Shown here one piece after another: positions 35,496-45,864 of a stretch of DNA of 64,000 nt. Each line of letters opens with the position of its first letter. The first letter of the stretch is position 1. Position numbers and translations under genes: made by a program. Below the pieces are notes generated by a model. That model was not told the DNA's origin. It did no database searches and was given only the letters and a program-made list of their open reading frames with translations. Origin of the DNA: Narthecium ossifragum (taxonomy: Eukaryota; Streptophyta; Magnoliopsida; Dioscoreales; Nartheciaceae); contig OY986968.1 of NCBI GenBank assembly GCA_963920575.1, forward strand, positions 27,968,129 through 28,032,128. Direction: 5' to 3'.

Positions 35496-38400
35496 TTATT
35501 GGATATGGGGTTTGGATGTCTCAGATGAGCTCTCGGATTCAGTAGCCAAATTCTCTTTCAAAGCAGACCCATTTGATAGGCTGTCAGTCGCCGCAGGTTC
35601 ATGGATGGAACCATTTTCTGTCACTTCTACCTCTTGAACTCCAAGAGGCCCATTGACAGCTTCAGCAGACACTTCAATAACTGGTTCCGCAGCCTGTTCT
35701 TTCGCTCGTTTCGCTTTCTCGAGCTCTTGTTTGGCTAGGGGAGAGAACTGGGAATCCAAAGATCTTGCTGCACCTAACCATGCAAGAACAATCACCAGCA
35801 GTATTCCTCCAAGGTAGGGAGTGGAATTTGCAAGAGAGCCGAACGTCAATATCATGAACTGTTGGATCAGGGCACCTCCAGACTTCCCCAAGGGGTTGCA
35901 GACAACATCAATCGCTGCTTTCCCTTTAACCTTTAAGTAAAGACATGACAAAGATTGTCAGTTTATTTAAAGCTCTACCAATACAAGTAAAACTTCTGTC
36001 TTTTCCATATTGAGATGTCCAAGTAGAAGTTCATTGAAACACAAGTACACGTTTAAAAAGGTAATTCTTAGCTTGGGAAAGGTGATCATATCTAATATAC
36101 AAGAACAGATCATTGGGTTTCGCCAAACAGTCTGTTTTTCATGTATGCTAGTCATCAATAAAGGAAGCTTCTAAAGAAGGTCACCTTACAGAGCGGCACA
36201 AACGCATGGTACCAGAAGATATTGCTTAAGATATGGCACCGTAATCATTTTAGATGAAAACTCGCAAAAGAAATTATATGATGCCAACTTGCACATTTGC
36301 GCCATTAATAGACAAATTGCTATAAACAAGCAGCTCGTATGAAGAAAATGGAGGCTTTTTAAGATGGAAATATGCTAGCTGTTGGTGAAAAAACTAAAGG
36401 CAAGAGATAAGTAAACAACGGCCCCAGTGATATGGGTCACAAGAACCACAAGCCTGCACTAACTTAAGAACATAATACCTACTGTTTCACACTTTTCGTC
36501 GTCATGCTTGTCGCTATGACATTTTGAAACTCACATAATAGTTAAAAGTACCAAATATATTCCGTCCTTTTATTTACCTCACTTTCATCCAAATTATATA
36601 TTCATCAGCAGGAAACTGCCCTTAGTTGAGTTAGTACAGCAGCTGCCATTGAATTCAATGGTCATGGATTCAAGTCCTCGGTCTGTCTCAGAAGGAAATG
36701 AAATGTTTCATTATTTTTCAGCTGTTGTGTAATCTGTGACCCCCATACTTGGATTGCCTGTCTACGACTAAAATCTAGGAAGCACGGACACGGACACGCG
36801 GCACGAATACGACATGACATGGAGCTGGCGACACAACGATCTTCATAAAATGCAAGAAACGACACGGCAGGGAGTAGAGACACATAGAAAAAGAAACTTC
36901 TTTATATGTCATATGTACAAGAATATTTCACTAAAAGATGCAGGACTAAATAAAATATAAAAATCAAGTACTTATATAGCTAAAACATCAATAACCACCG
37001 TCAATCAATGCATCGTTAAGCATTAGCTCGTCATACCTTAAGATTTAAAGAGTAGGGCTTTAGATCACAGAAGAAAAGAAAAAAACAAGAGTGAATTTTA
37101 AACTCGATATTGTCTTTACACTCCACCGAATAGGGGTTGCATGTTTTGCATCCATAGTTTGTTTATCAAATGACAGGTCATAAGAAAAGAAGAGGACACG
37201 CTAGGACAGTGTTAGACATGTGTCCGACGAGTGCCATGTTCAACATGGACAATTGGACATGCTCTACCGCTACAAGTGTCGGTGTTTCCTAGATGTAAAC
37301 CAGTAATAACAGTATTAAAACGCTTGTAAATCATGGGACGATTTGCTGTTTTCATTTTGACCTTTTCCCTCAAAACAAAGGCAGATCTGGCTTAAAATCT
37401 TCTTATAGCTGAACCTGCATCATGATTCCACTAATGGCTAGTCTAATACAACAGATGGACATGCATGCACACTAGCATCTAAGAGTTTAAATCTAGAGGT
37501 GCTGGTACATTTTGTTAGTAAAAACGAGTATCACATTCAAGTAGTCAAATATGTAAAGAAGCTGAGTATGCATATCAGCATTGTTTTGCACATTACCTAT
37601 TAAAAAACACACAAAAACAAGGAAAAATGCAGAGAATGACAGCAAACAAACCTTCATATCTTCATCCAGAGGAATATAAGCCATTTCTTTGCAAGGATCA
37701 AACAAGCTGTATTTTGCGCTCTTACTGAAAATGTTCTGTAACGCACCCACGTAAACTGCTGCAAGAAGAGGTGTCATACCAAGGCTTCCCAACAATGGTG
37801 CCAAAGGCTGACCAAACAAAATCAGTGAGAAAAACCCAACTCCTGTGATCAGTAGAACTGTAGGTGTGACCATAGCTGCAACACCCCAGCCAAACTTTCT
37901 GAGTATCACACGGCCGAGCAGCATCATTGTGAAAGTCGCAATGCCAGTAGCAGTTGAGAAATCACCCATGAAAGAAGAGTATTCGTTGGGGCTAGGAAAC
38001 TGAGATGTAGAAGCATAGAAAGGAGAATAGTTCATACAAAATTGAAGAGTGAGAAGAGAAAAGAGAAAAAAAGAAACGAGAAAGAAGAAAATGAATGTCA
38101 ACAAGTAAGGATACCTGTGCCTTGAGCTTTGATTTCCATGTGACTTCAACAAGGTTGATGCTAATACCATAAGCAACAACCAGGGTAGCAAGATCTCTCA
38201 CGTATCTTGATGAGAATAAAACTTGTAAGCTTTCTTTCAAACCTAGTTTTGGCTTTTCCTGCAAAATTATCAACGTTAGAAAAGCATAAAAACGAAAAAA
38301 GAATAAAGGCTGCAATTCTGGGTGATACCTTCTTCTTTTTGCGATCAGATCTGGGAAGTGAAGGATCGTTCAGAACAAAGGTATTCACCCCCCAATAAAT

Positions 38401-40047
38401 CCCAGCAATTACAAGACCCAAAATCACCACAATGCTCATCATTCCTTTCAGAGAGATTGCCCAACCATCAACCCCTGGGCCAAGATTCTTCCGCAAGTTA
38501 GAGAAGTATTTCACAGTGCGTCCAGAGAAGATGAGGGCAACATTAGCTCCAAGACCAAACAGAGGATAGAATTCTTTCGCTTCTTCCACAGTAGTAATCT
38601 GCAAGAAGCAAAAGCAACAATGGGTCAAGTTTCAGAGTAAAACATTGCTAGAGAGACGAATAGCAAGAAAGACCAATATCCTGAGAGTGGATACTTCAAA
38701 GTTTACACATAAGCGAGATTAAAATTGGATTTCCATTTGAATCCTTTATATCCTCCATAACAATGGTCTCAATCATCCAAGCAGAATCTGTTGGCGTTTG
38801 GCGCCACTATTGCAACTAAATTGCCATAAATGTACATTAAAGGCACACTCACTCAGTGAAGTCAAGGATCTCCAATTTATATAGAACAGATATTGAAGGC
38901 AAACCAAATGTTATCCAAGAAATTACAGCCAATATATATATATATATACATGACACCAAACATTAGAAGCAAAAAATGCTTACGCAGATACCAGCTAACT
39001 TACCTAAGATCACCAACAATTATTGTCTCTCTTATATAAGGCAGAAACACATTTTGAAGAAAATTTTATAGCAACAAATCAGCACCACTAGATTCACTGT
39101 AGAAAAACCCAAAGCAGCACATTTCCAAGAAAAACCGAGGAACTTCTAATCACATAGTTGATACAAAGATCAGCACCGAATTGATTAAATAAAAGTAATA
39201 CCTGATTGGCAAAACCCCAGAAAAGAACAGAGATGACCACACTACCCCACAATTCAGCCATGACATAGAACAAACAGAAGCTCCATATCCTCAGAACCGC
39301 CACCGGTCCGATAAAGCTTGGCCCCAGGGCAGCCACAAGCCTATCGGCAAGCGCCGTCGGGTGGATAGCATCACTAAGAGGATACAAGACAAACCCAAAA
39401 GCCCCAAAAAAGGCAATAAACGGGAATATAACCGTATAGAAAAGAGCCTCCTTTGAGAGCACGTTGGAGAGCTTGGTGTATAGGAGCATGAAGCCCACGG
39501 CCAAGGGCAAGTTCACCCATGTCTTCAAGAAGGGTATGATCTCAGCACCGCTTCCCTTTGCCGTCACCACGAGCACATCCTTGGTGTCCCTCAATATCGT
39601 ATAGTTGAAAAGGATGCAAAAGAACATTACCCCAAGTGGTATAATCTTCTTTAGAGTCAACAACTCGACTCCCAGGAACTTGGGCTTCTCCTTCTCCTCT
39701 ATAAACCCAGCTCCATCGGCAGAAATAGCTGCTCCAGCCTTGCAAATCTGCAAATATCTTTCCTTTCTCCATAAATCATGTCGCGCGCTCCTCTTGAAAC
39801 CGGCAATACCCAAACTTTCCGGCTCCCAAGAGGATTTGGCTCGAGAGACAACCGTATTCCGATCTTTCTGAGAGGACCCAAAAGAACTCCTCACTCGGTT
39901 TTGGATTCCGACCGCCGCCGAGGGAAACCGATCAAGATTACGTCCAAGCAACCGGCTCCGAAGGCCATTTGCCGGGTGGAAATCGCCGCGGGATAGGGGT
40001 TTGGAAGGGAGGGAGAGGAGGCCCTTTGCTTGGATAACCCCCTGCAT
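35496..40047 (-). CDS. NTT: plastidic ATP/ADP translocase (NTT/AATP)
   Basis: Five exons: 40047-39202, 38598-38329, 38258-38115, 37999-37652, 35930-35496. They total 2043 nt (680 aa). The N-terminus (MQGVIQAKGLLSLPSKPL and about 100 Ser/Arg-rich residues) is a plastid transit peptide. The carrier starts at LKKIIPLGVMFFCILFNYTI and has about twelve hydrophobic segments. Family signatures include ILRDTKDVLVVTAKGSGAE, FYPLFGLGANVALIFSGRT, YVRDLATLVVAYGISINLVE, ALQNIFSKSAKYSLFDPCKE and AIDVVCNPLGKSGG. The protein exchanges cytosolic ATP for stromal ADP and Pi across the inner envelope, powering heterotrophic and dark plastids. The family is shared with Chlamydiae-type bacteria. The acidic C-terminal tail of about 80 residues is somewhat long. 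The start was chosen to match the conserved transit peptide; an upstream in-frame ATG adds 49 unlikely residues. Confidence 0.95.
36605..36770 (+). mobile_element. possible tRNA-derived SINE fragment
   Basis: TTGAGTTAGTACAGCAGCTG followed about 35 bp later by GGATTCAAGTCC resembles the A and B boxes of the RNA polymerase III promoter in tRNA-derived SINEs. No poly-A tail or flanking repeat could be fixed because the next element begins immediately. It lies in the last NTT intron. Confidence 0.3.
36771..37297. mobile_element. terminal-inverted-repeat element in NTT intron 4
   Basis: The left end reads ATCTAGGAAGCACGGACAC. The right end, on the opposite strand, reads ACATCTAGGAAACACCGACAC. Sub-terminal ACGGACACG/CGGACACATG motifs recur. 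There is no coding frame in the 527 bp. With the SINE-like piece it accounts for much of the 1.7-kb intron between NTT exons 4 and 5. Confidence 0.55.
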
Positions 40048-40157
40048 TATCCCAGAGAGCTTTACGAAAAGCCTCGGAGAGAAACAGAGGGAGAGAGAGG
40101 CGCTTAGGAGATATCGTCTGAGAGAGAGTATATACATACAGCAGACCATATCATCAG

Positions 40158-40169
40158 TATATAAATATA
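40158..40169 (-). promoter_or_regulatory. candidate TATA box of NTT
   Basis: A TATATTTATATA stretch on the minus strand lies about 110 bp upstream of the NTT start codon, a normal TATA-to-ATG distance for a plant gene with a short leader. The assignment is by position and composition only. Confidence 0.3.
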
Positions 40170-41249
40170 GGGTAAATTTGTAATTTGATAACAAGTAATT
40201 TGGGTGAACCGTGATTCGCTACCTCAATTTATTAGAAACGGTCGTGAATACAAGTTTTCAAAGCACGTGTCTTAGTATCAAAACCCAGACGCCATCTGTG
40301 AAACTTAGGGGGCGTTTGTTTCGTCGGAATGCTTTTGGAATACTTTTGAAAGGGAATGTGATTCCAGTGGAGTGGAATGGAATAGAATGTCACTTTTACT
40401 GTTTGTTTGGTGGTGATGGAATGGAATGGAATCTCATTTTTATTGTTTGTTTGGTGTTGAAATGGAAACAGAATTCAATAAAAGGGGTTTGTAAGGGATG
40501 ATGGTTTTATAAGAGAAAAGTAGCTTCAATTTCTTGATTTTAATGTTCCTTTGTCTCCTTACAAACCCTTTTTAGATACGAGAAGTTAAAAACCGTCAAG
40601 TGCCATATACGATGTCTCTGAGATTTGATATTAAACACGTGGTTTGTAAATTTCAGGATATTTAGAAGCGTTTTCAATAGATGAAGATACTGAACCGCGA
40701 TGGATACCTCATACCGCAGTTCACCTAAAATACAGATTTGGTATCAAAATGAAATTTTTCCATAAATGTATGGCTTTAGTTGGATTCTACTCTATTTGCA
40801 AAACCTTCATATTTGTACCAAGTACATGAATTCAACCACTTTTAACCGTGTTTTCCTTTTTTAATAATTAAGACTGTGATTCCAAGAAGCTTCGAACCCC
40901 TACCTCAGCCGTCATTTCAACTCAAAATCAGACAACTAAATGGAAAAATACCGTTTTTTTATTTACATTTTGATACCCATATTATGGGGCTATATTATCA
41001 AAAAATTCAACATCGTACCTGCATTGGTTATAACTCACTGTCTCAGGGTAGCGTCAATTAGAATAGAATAATCGAGGTATATTTTCTTTTTGGTATTTAA
41101 ATAATATTATGACTAAATTAAGTTCGTATTCAAATTAAATACCGTTTTGCCATTGATGACAGGTCCGGCGGGTGGGTTTTGCAAATAAAATACAAAAAGA
41201 TGGGTTAACAAATTACAATTTCTTATGAGATATATGACTTTCTCGATAT

Positions 41250-41586
41250 TAAGGAGTTGTTTGGTATGAGAATAACTTTATTTCAGGTTAAGAGAGTTTA
41301 TTTCCAGTTTCGAAAATAACTTTGTAATAATTATTGGAATAAGGAAAAAGTAGAGTGAAGAGTGTGGTATGCCCCCAAGTCCTCCAGGAAGATTTTGTTC
41401 TCGGCTCCATGCTGGGTCCTATAGCCTTTGAGCTCAATTAATCAAAAAAAAAAAGATTACTTGGAATAAGAAAAGGTGTTTGGGGAATAAAATGTGAAAT
41501 AAGTAGTGGATTTTGAAATATTTTTAGAATATTCCCTCCCTTGATGGTTATTTCCGTTTGGTATTCCCATACCAAACGGGGCCTAA
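41250..41586. mobile_element. Tourist-like MITE with TAA target duplication
   Basis: The element (41253-41583, 331 bp) has inverted ends GTTTGGTATGAGAATA-like at the left and GTTTGGTATGGGAATA at the right (opposite strand). It is flanked directly by TAA on both sides (41250-41252 and 41584-41586). Three-base TAA/TTA duplications are typical of PIF/Harbinger-derived Tourist MITEs. There is no coding potential, and the body contains an A-run near 41444. Confidence 0.65.
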
Positions 41587-44575
41587 ATGTAGGTATTGAA
41601 ATGCAAACCATCACCACCACCCACCCCGAAAAAAAAAAAAAAAAAAAAATATCTTAACTTAGCATTATTTACATCGACCTTTTTGTCGTAGCTTCTGCCT
41701 GCCACCTTAAATACTTAAATCAACCCTTGAGTTTAACATATTTGCTATGATGATCCTATGTTTTCCAGAGAATACAGGTGGAGATAAGACGGTGATGAGA
41801 GACATGGATTGAGTGAAAGGGTTTATCAACAAACACAAAACCTTGCGTGGAGGTAAGACACTGTTGAAGAGGGTCGGAGGAAGTGATGGGTTAATGTGTT
41901 TGGCATGTTGTGGCGGAGGAAGTGATGGGTTTATCATCTTTGATTAAAGTACTCACGGGTCTAAATCTAATGAGAGGTACGTAGACTGAGACTGAGAGAC
42001 TGTTCCGAGATCACGGTGAGCAATACTCCACCGTCGACAACAATGCAGAAGTCATGATCAAACTTAAAGCATGCATCTAACCTGTACGTTTACATGCATG
42101 TCATTCTGCTTAAGTTTGAATGTTGATGATAGACATGAACAATGGCAGAAGAAATCAATTTTGAGATGTTTCTGGAGAAAGTTTAGAATCCAAAGCATGA
42201 GTTGGATCGAATCCTGCAAATAAACCAAACAAATACATCTAGGATGAGGGCTTATCTTTAGGAGCACAAACACCTGACAGTATACTTTGCCGCGTTTTCT
42301 TTGGAGAAATCAAACTTTTGTACGTGGCGTGTTTCTGGTGGCATTGCACGAAGAACCGTGCTCTTATTACGGAAGCTGATCGCATCGAACCGTCCGTTCA
42401 CGTAATGACGTAATGACGACGGTTCACCACATCACCAGGATATGGACGGTCCTCGGGAGACGCCGGTTCGGGGTGGATCATGGATGGACCCGCGAAGCTA
42501 CGTGTCACGGGTTCCATGACGCCTGTCCGGGCGCTGTGGGACAATGTAGCCAACAACGGCCTCTATTGCGCCACGTCCGTCTCCATCTGATCTGATTCGT
42601 ATATTATATCATTATTCCCCTACTGCACCACTACGAGCTACGCTCTCACAACTACTCGATTGAAAATTAATTTCATATTGGGGAGAGGGGGCGACTGGCA
42701 CTAAAAAATAATGAAGTTTTTTTTTCAACCGTTTATGTCCCTTTCGAACGCGCGTTCTTGCGCCTGACGCACTTTATTTTTCCCGGATCGAACAGAATCG
42801 TGTTTATAAAAACCCCATTTGGAGGACTAATAGTGAACGGGGATTATGTTCAAACTGCGTCACGAACCAGTTTTTAGGTGCTTCTGTTTGGCCACATCTT
42901 AAATGCGACGTAATAAATAAAAAAAATAAATAACAAAATAATATTTTTAACTACATAAAAATGAAAATAAACTCACACCCAAGCGATAAATTACATAAAC
43001 ACATTTTTCAATCACAGTTATTAATATTATATATCAAACACTTATTAAGCTATTACCACACTGCACTTAACCACAGTTTCAAACGCATCAAATCTCCCCA
43101 CAACCATAAAAAACACAACGCACATAGAAGCGGAGCCTTAATCCTTTTTAGCGCGCAAAAGGATTAAAATGCCTATCCTTCTTAACCCAACAACTCAAAC
43201 CCTGTCCCGCCTCAAAGCCCTCCAATTGCGTCTCAACGCCACCGCCGCTTCGACCATCGTCGTCCCATAGAAATACCACCATCCTCCTCCTCATCATCTC
43301 CTCTAACCTCCTCTTCCCTCCTCTACCTCCAAGTCCTTATCCCCTGACGTCGACGAACTCCACAAAGAATCATGCCGACCATCACCAAATTCTCCACCTT
43401 GCACTTCCCCAAAGCCCTGAAACCTTCCTAAAAGCCTCTGCATGTCCCCACGAATCTTCATCGACATTTTCTCTTCTTGATTGGATCTTCAATCAAAGGA
43501 TCCCAACTCCAGTGATCGTCCACAACGCCGACCACCTCTATTCACCCCTTTGCAGGCCTTGATTCCTCGATCAGACCTCACAGGGAGGTTGAGAGGCTCT
43601 CCTCTTCGACTCCGACACCACCAATCCTGTCCTCCGACGATGTCGTTTTACCGGTGATTCACTTTTTACTCTCTACTTTTCGTTGCTTATTCATCGCCCC
43701 TCCTTCTCCTTCTTCTCCACTGTCGAGCCCCGCAACTACCTCACCGATCTCGACCTCCGGAGAGCTCGTTTCACCGTGGATCCATCATCGACATCGCCCA
43801 ACCTTCCAAATCACTTCCCACTTTCCACTATCTAGCTCTCCATCACCACCGCCTCACCCTAGGACCGGCCCGTCACCAACCAAGCTCCCTATCATCTCCG
43901 GCTCACTCCCCCGACCACTAACAACACCTCCTTACTATTATTCACCGCCTTCGCCGCCACCCCACAGCAGCCCAACCTCCTTTTGTCGCCCCCGCTTCGT
44001 CGACTTGAGGATCACCCCGAGGTCACATGAGTTCCTCCCATGATCTCCTCAAGGTATCCCAACCACTGGTTGTTCCAGATCGGCCCTCCGCCGACCTCTT
44101 CAAGCACCACCGCCTCCGACACCTTTAGATCATGCGAGGATGATGATGATAGGGCTTGGAGATGGAGACATGGGAGATAGAAAATGAGATGAGGTGCCCA
44201 GAGATGAGGGAGCTCACTAGAGGTCGACGAATGGCCTACGGAGGGTCGTTGGCGGCTGTGGATGGCTGCTAGGAGGTGGATGGATTTAGGGCTAGGGGTT
44301 ACCATAATAGTAATAGATGAGGGTATTTTTGTTATAAAATTTTAAAAGCCGAACTCTAATCGACGGTTAGAGGATCTATCGCCTTAAAAAAAACCCCATA
44401 TGGCTTATAGTTAACAATTTCAACTAAAAATGACTAGACGTCAATTTTCTATTTCATATTAGTCCTCCAAAAAGTCTAAATAAAGATAAGATATCACGAG
44501 GAAAGAGTCATTTAAAATAACAAGACTTGAGCTTAAAAGAAATATAGAAGCTTAAGTCGTTGGGCGGGAGAGGTC

Positions 44576-44872
44576 TAGAATTTTTTGCCAAATAGGACCA
44601 TGATATTCACCTTTTGCACTTTAGGACCCATCTCATATTCTTTTTTTGCATAATAAGAACCAATACACATAAAGAACACGCGTATAACGCGTATAATTCT
44701 TGATTATATACGTATCATGGATACGCGTATAATTATTGTTTATACACGTATTAGTTTATACGCGTGTCCCTTACGTGTATGTGGTTCTATTATACAAAAA
44801 AACATGGGAGGGGTCTTAAAGTGCAAAGGTGAATAACCAGGGGTTCTAGTTAGCAACAAATCCGAGAGTTCT
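44576..44872. mobile_element. near-palindromic foldback element, about 300 bp
   Basis: The two halves match along almost their full length in inverted orientation. TTCACCTTTTGCACTTTAGG on the left pairs with TTCACCTTTGCACTTTAAG from the right. CATAATAAGAACC pairs with TATAATAGAACC, and GAACACGCGTATAA with GGACACGCGTATAA. The centre is near ATACGTATCATGGATACGCG. Each arm is about 145 bp. No coding potential. A transcript would form a long hairpin. Confidence 0.8.
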
Positions 44873-45274
44873 ATGTCATGATGAAAATAATAGTACTCAC
44901 CTGTGCCCCTGGCACAGTTTTTAGTTATTAATGATATAAAATTTTAACAAACTCCTTATAGTTTGTCTGGTTAGACGGCTGTGTTGACCTGTATGTGGTC
45001 CAGGGTTCGAAGGTTGGTCGTAGTTTTTTGTTCACTGCCATCATAAAACATAGCTAATAAAATATAAAAAATATTATAAGTCTAACTTAGGGTATAAGTT
45101 TAACTTAGGGTATATAAAATAATATATAAGTCTTAGCATAAAGATAATATTAATAGAACTTAGGTTGATTTGAATTAATGCAGGTTTATATAAAGCAAAC
45201 TTAGGGAATATATATAAAGAAACTCAGGAGATATAAATTAATGCAGGTTTAACCCTTATTGCTCCTTATAAGGT

Positions 45275-45276
<2 letters not shown>

Positions 45277-45350
<74 letters not shown>
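45277..45350. repeat. (AT)37 microsatellite
   Basis: 74 bp of uninterrupted AT repeats, about 500 bp upstream of the DYW-type PPR gene. Likely highly length-variable. Confidence 0.95.
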
Positions 45351-45352
<2 letters not shown>

Positions 45353-45864
45353 TGTTTTTTCCATATATGTAAATATGTATATACCTTACAGTTGATATAC
45401 ATTTCTAAATTATTATAAATTACAACGAACAAATTCTCATGGGTCATGATTGTTTACGAGGAAAAATTATTTAATCTACATGTCATCTGCTTGTATGAAC
45501 CAATGCTTTTGGAGGGAGAAATTATGTTTAAACCTATTTCCGAGGAAGGTTTCACTCCAATCGACATCATCCGATTCAATTGGAACTTCAACTCAATATG
45601 ATTTCAGAGAGCGAATCGTAGCGTGTTAGATTATAAGTATATAAATTGATCTTTTTCAATGAACTTAAATTTTCAGATCGAGAGGTGAAGTTAACATAGA
45701 AACGGATGCAACATTTCTTCATGTAAGGTAGCTCTGGAAGACAGATGCATGTCCAATATAATTTGATCACCCTCTTCCAGTCCTGCTGTAAGGCTAGTGT
45801 AAGAAACCTTGATTGAATTTCATCACGTTAATGAGGCGAAGTCATTGCACTGCAAACTACCCCA

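Larger units (their letters stand above)
40200..45864. other. 5.7-kb intergenic region with transposon remnants
   Basis: No functional gene was recognised. At 40308-40470 GGGGGCGTTTGTTT and repeated GGAATGGAATGG look like one end of a MITE without a clear partner end. At 43190-44300 the plus strand is very C/T-rich, with frames such as 43654-44043 rich in Pro and Ser; it may be a decayed gene but shows no family motif. GGTTAGACGGCTG plus GGGTTCGAAGGTTGG at about 44970-45020 could be a decayed SINE head. Named elements in this interval are listed separately. Confidence 0.5.

Noticed and set aside
43654..44043. 129-aa Pro/Ser-rich frame
   Set aside because: Composition follows from the C/T-rich strand; no motif and no flanking exons.
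44970..45025. tRNA-like A and B boxes (GGTTAGACGGCTG, GGGTTCGAAGG)
   Set aside because: No cloverleaf can be built around them; at best a decayed SINE head.
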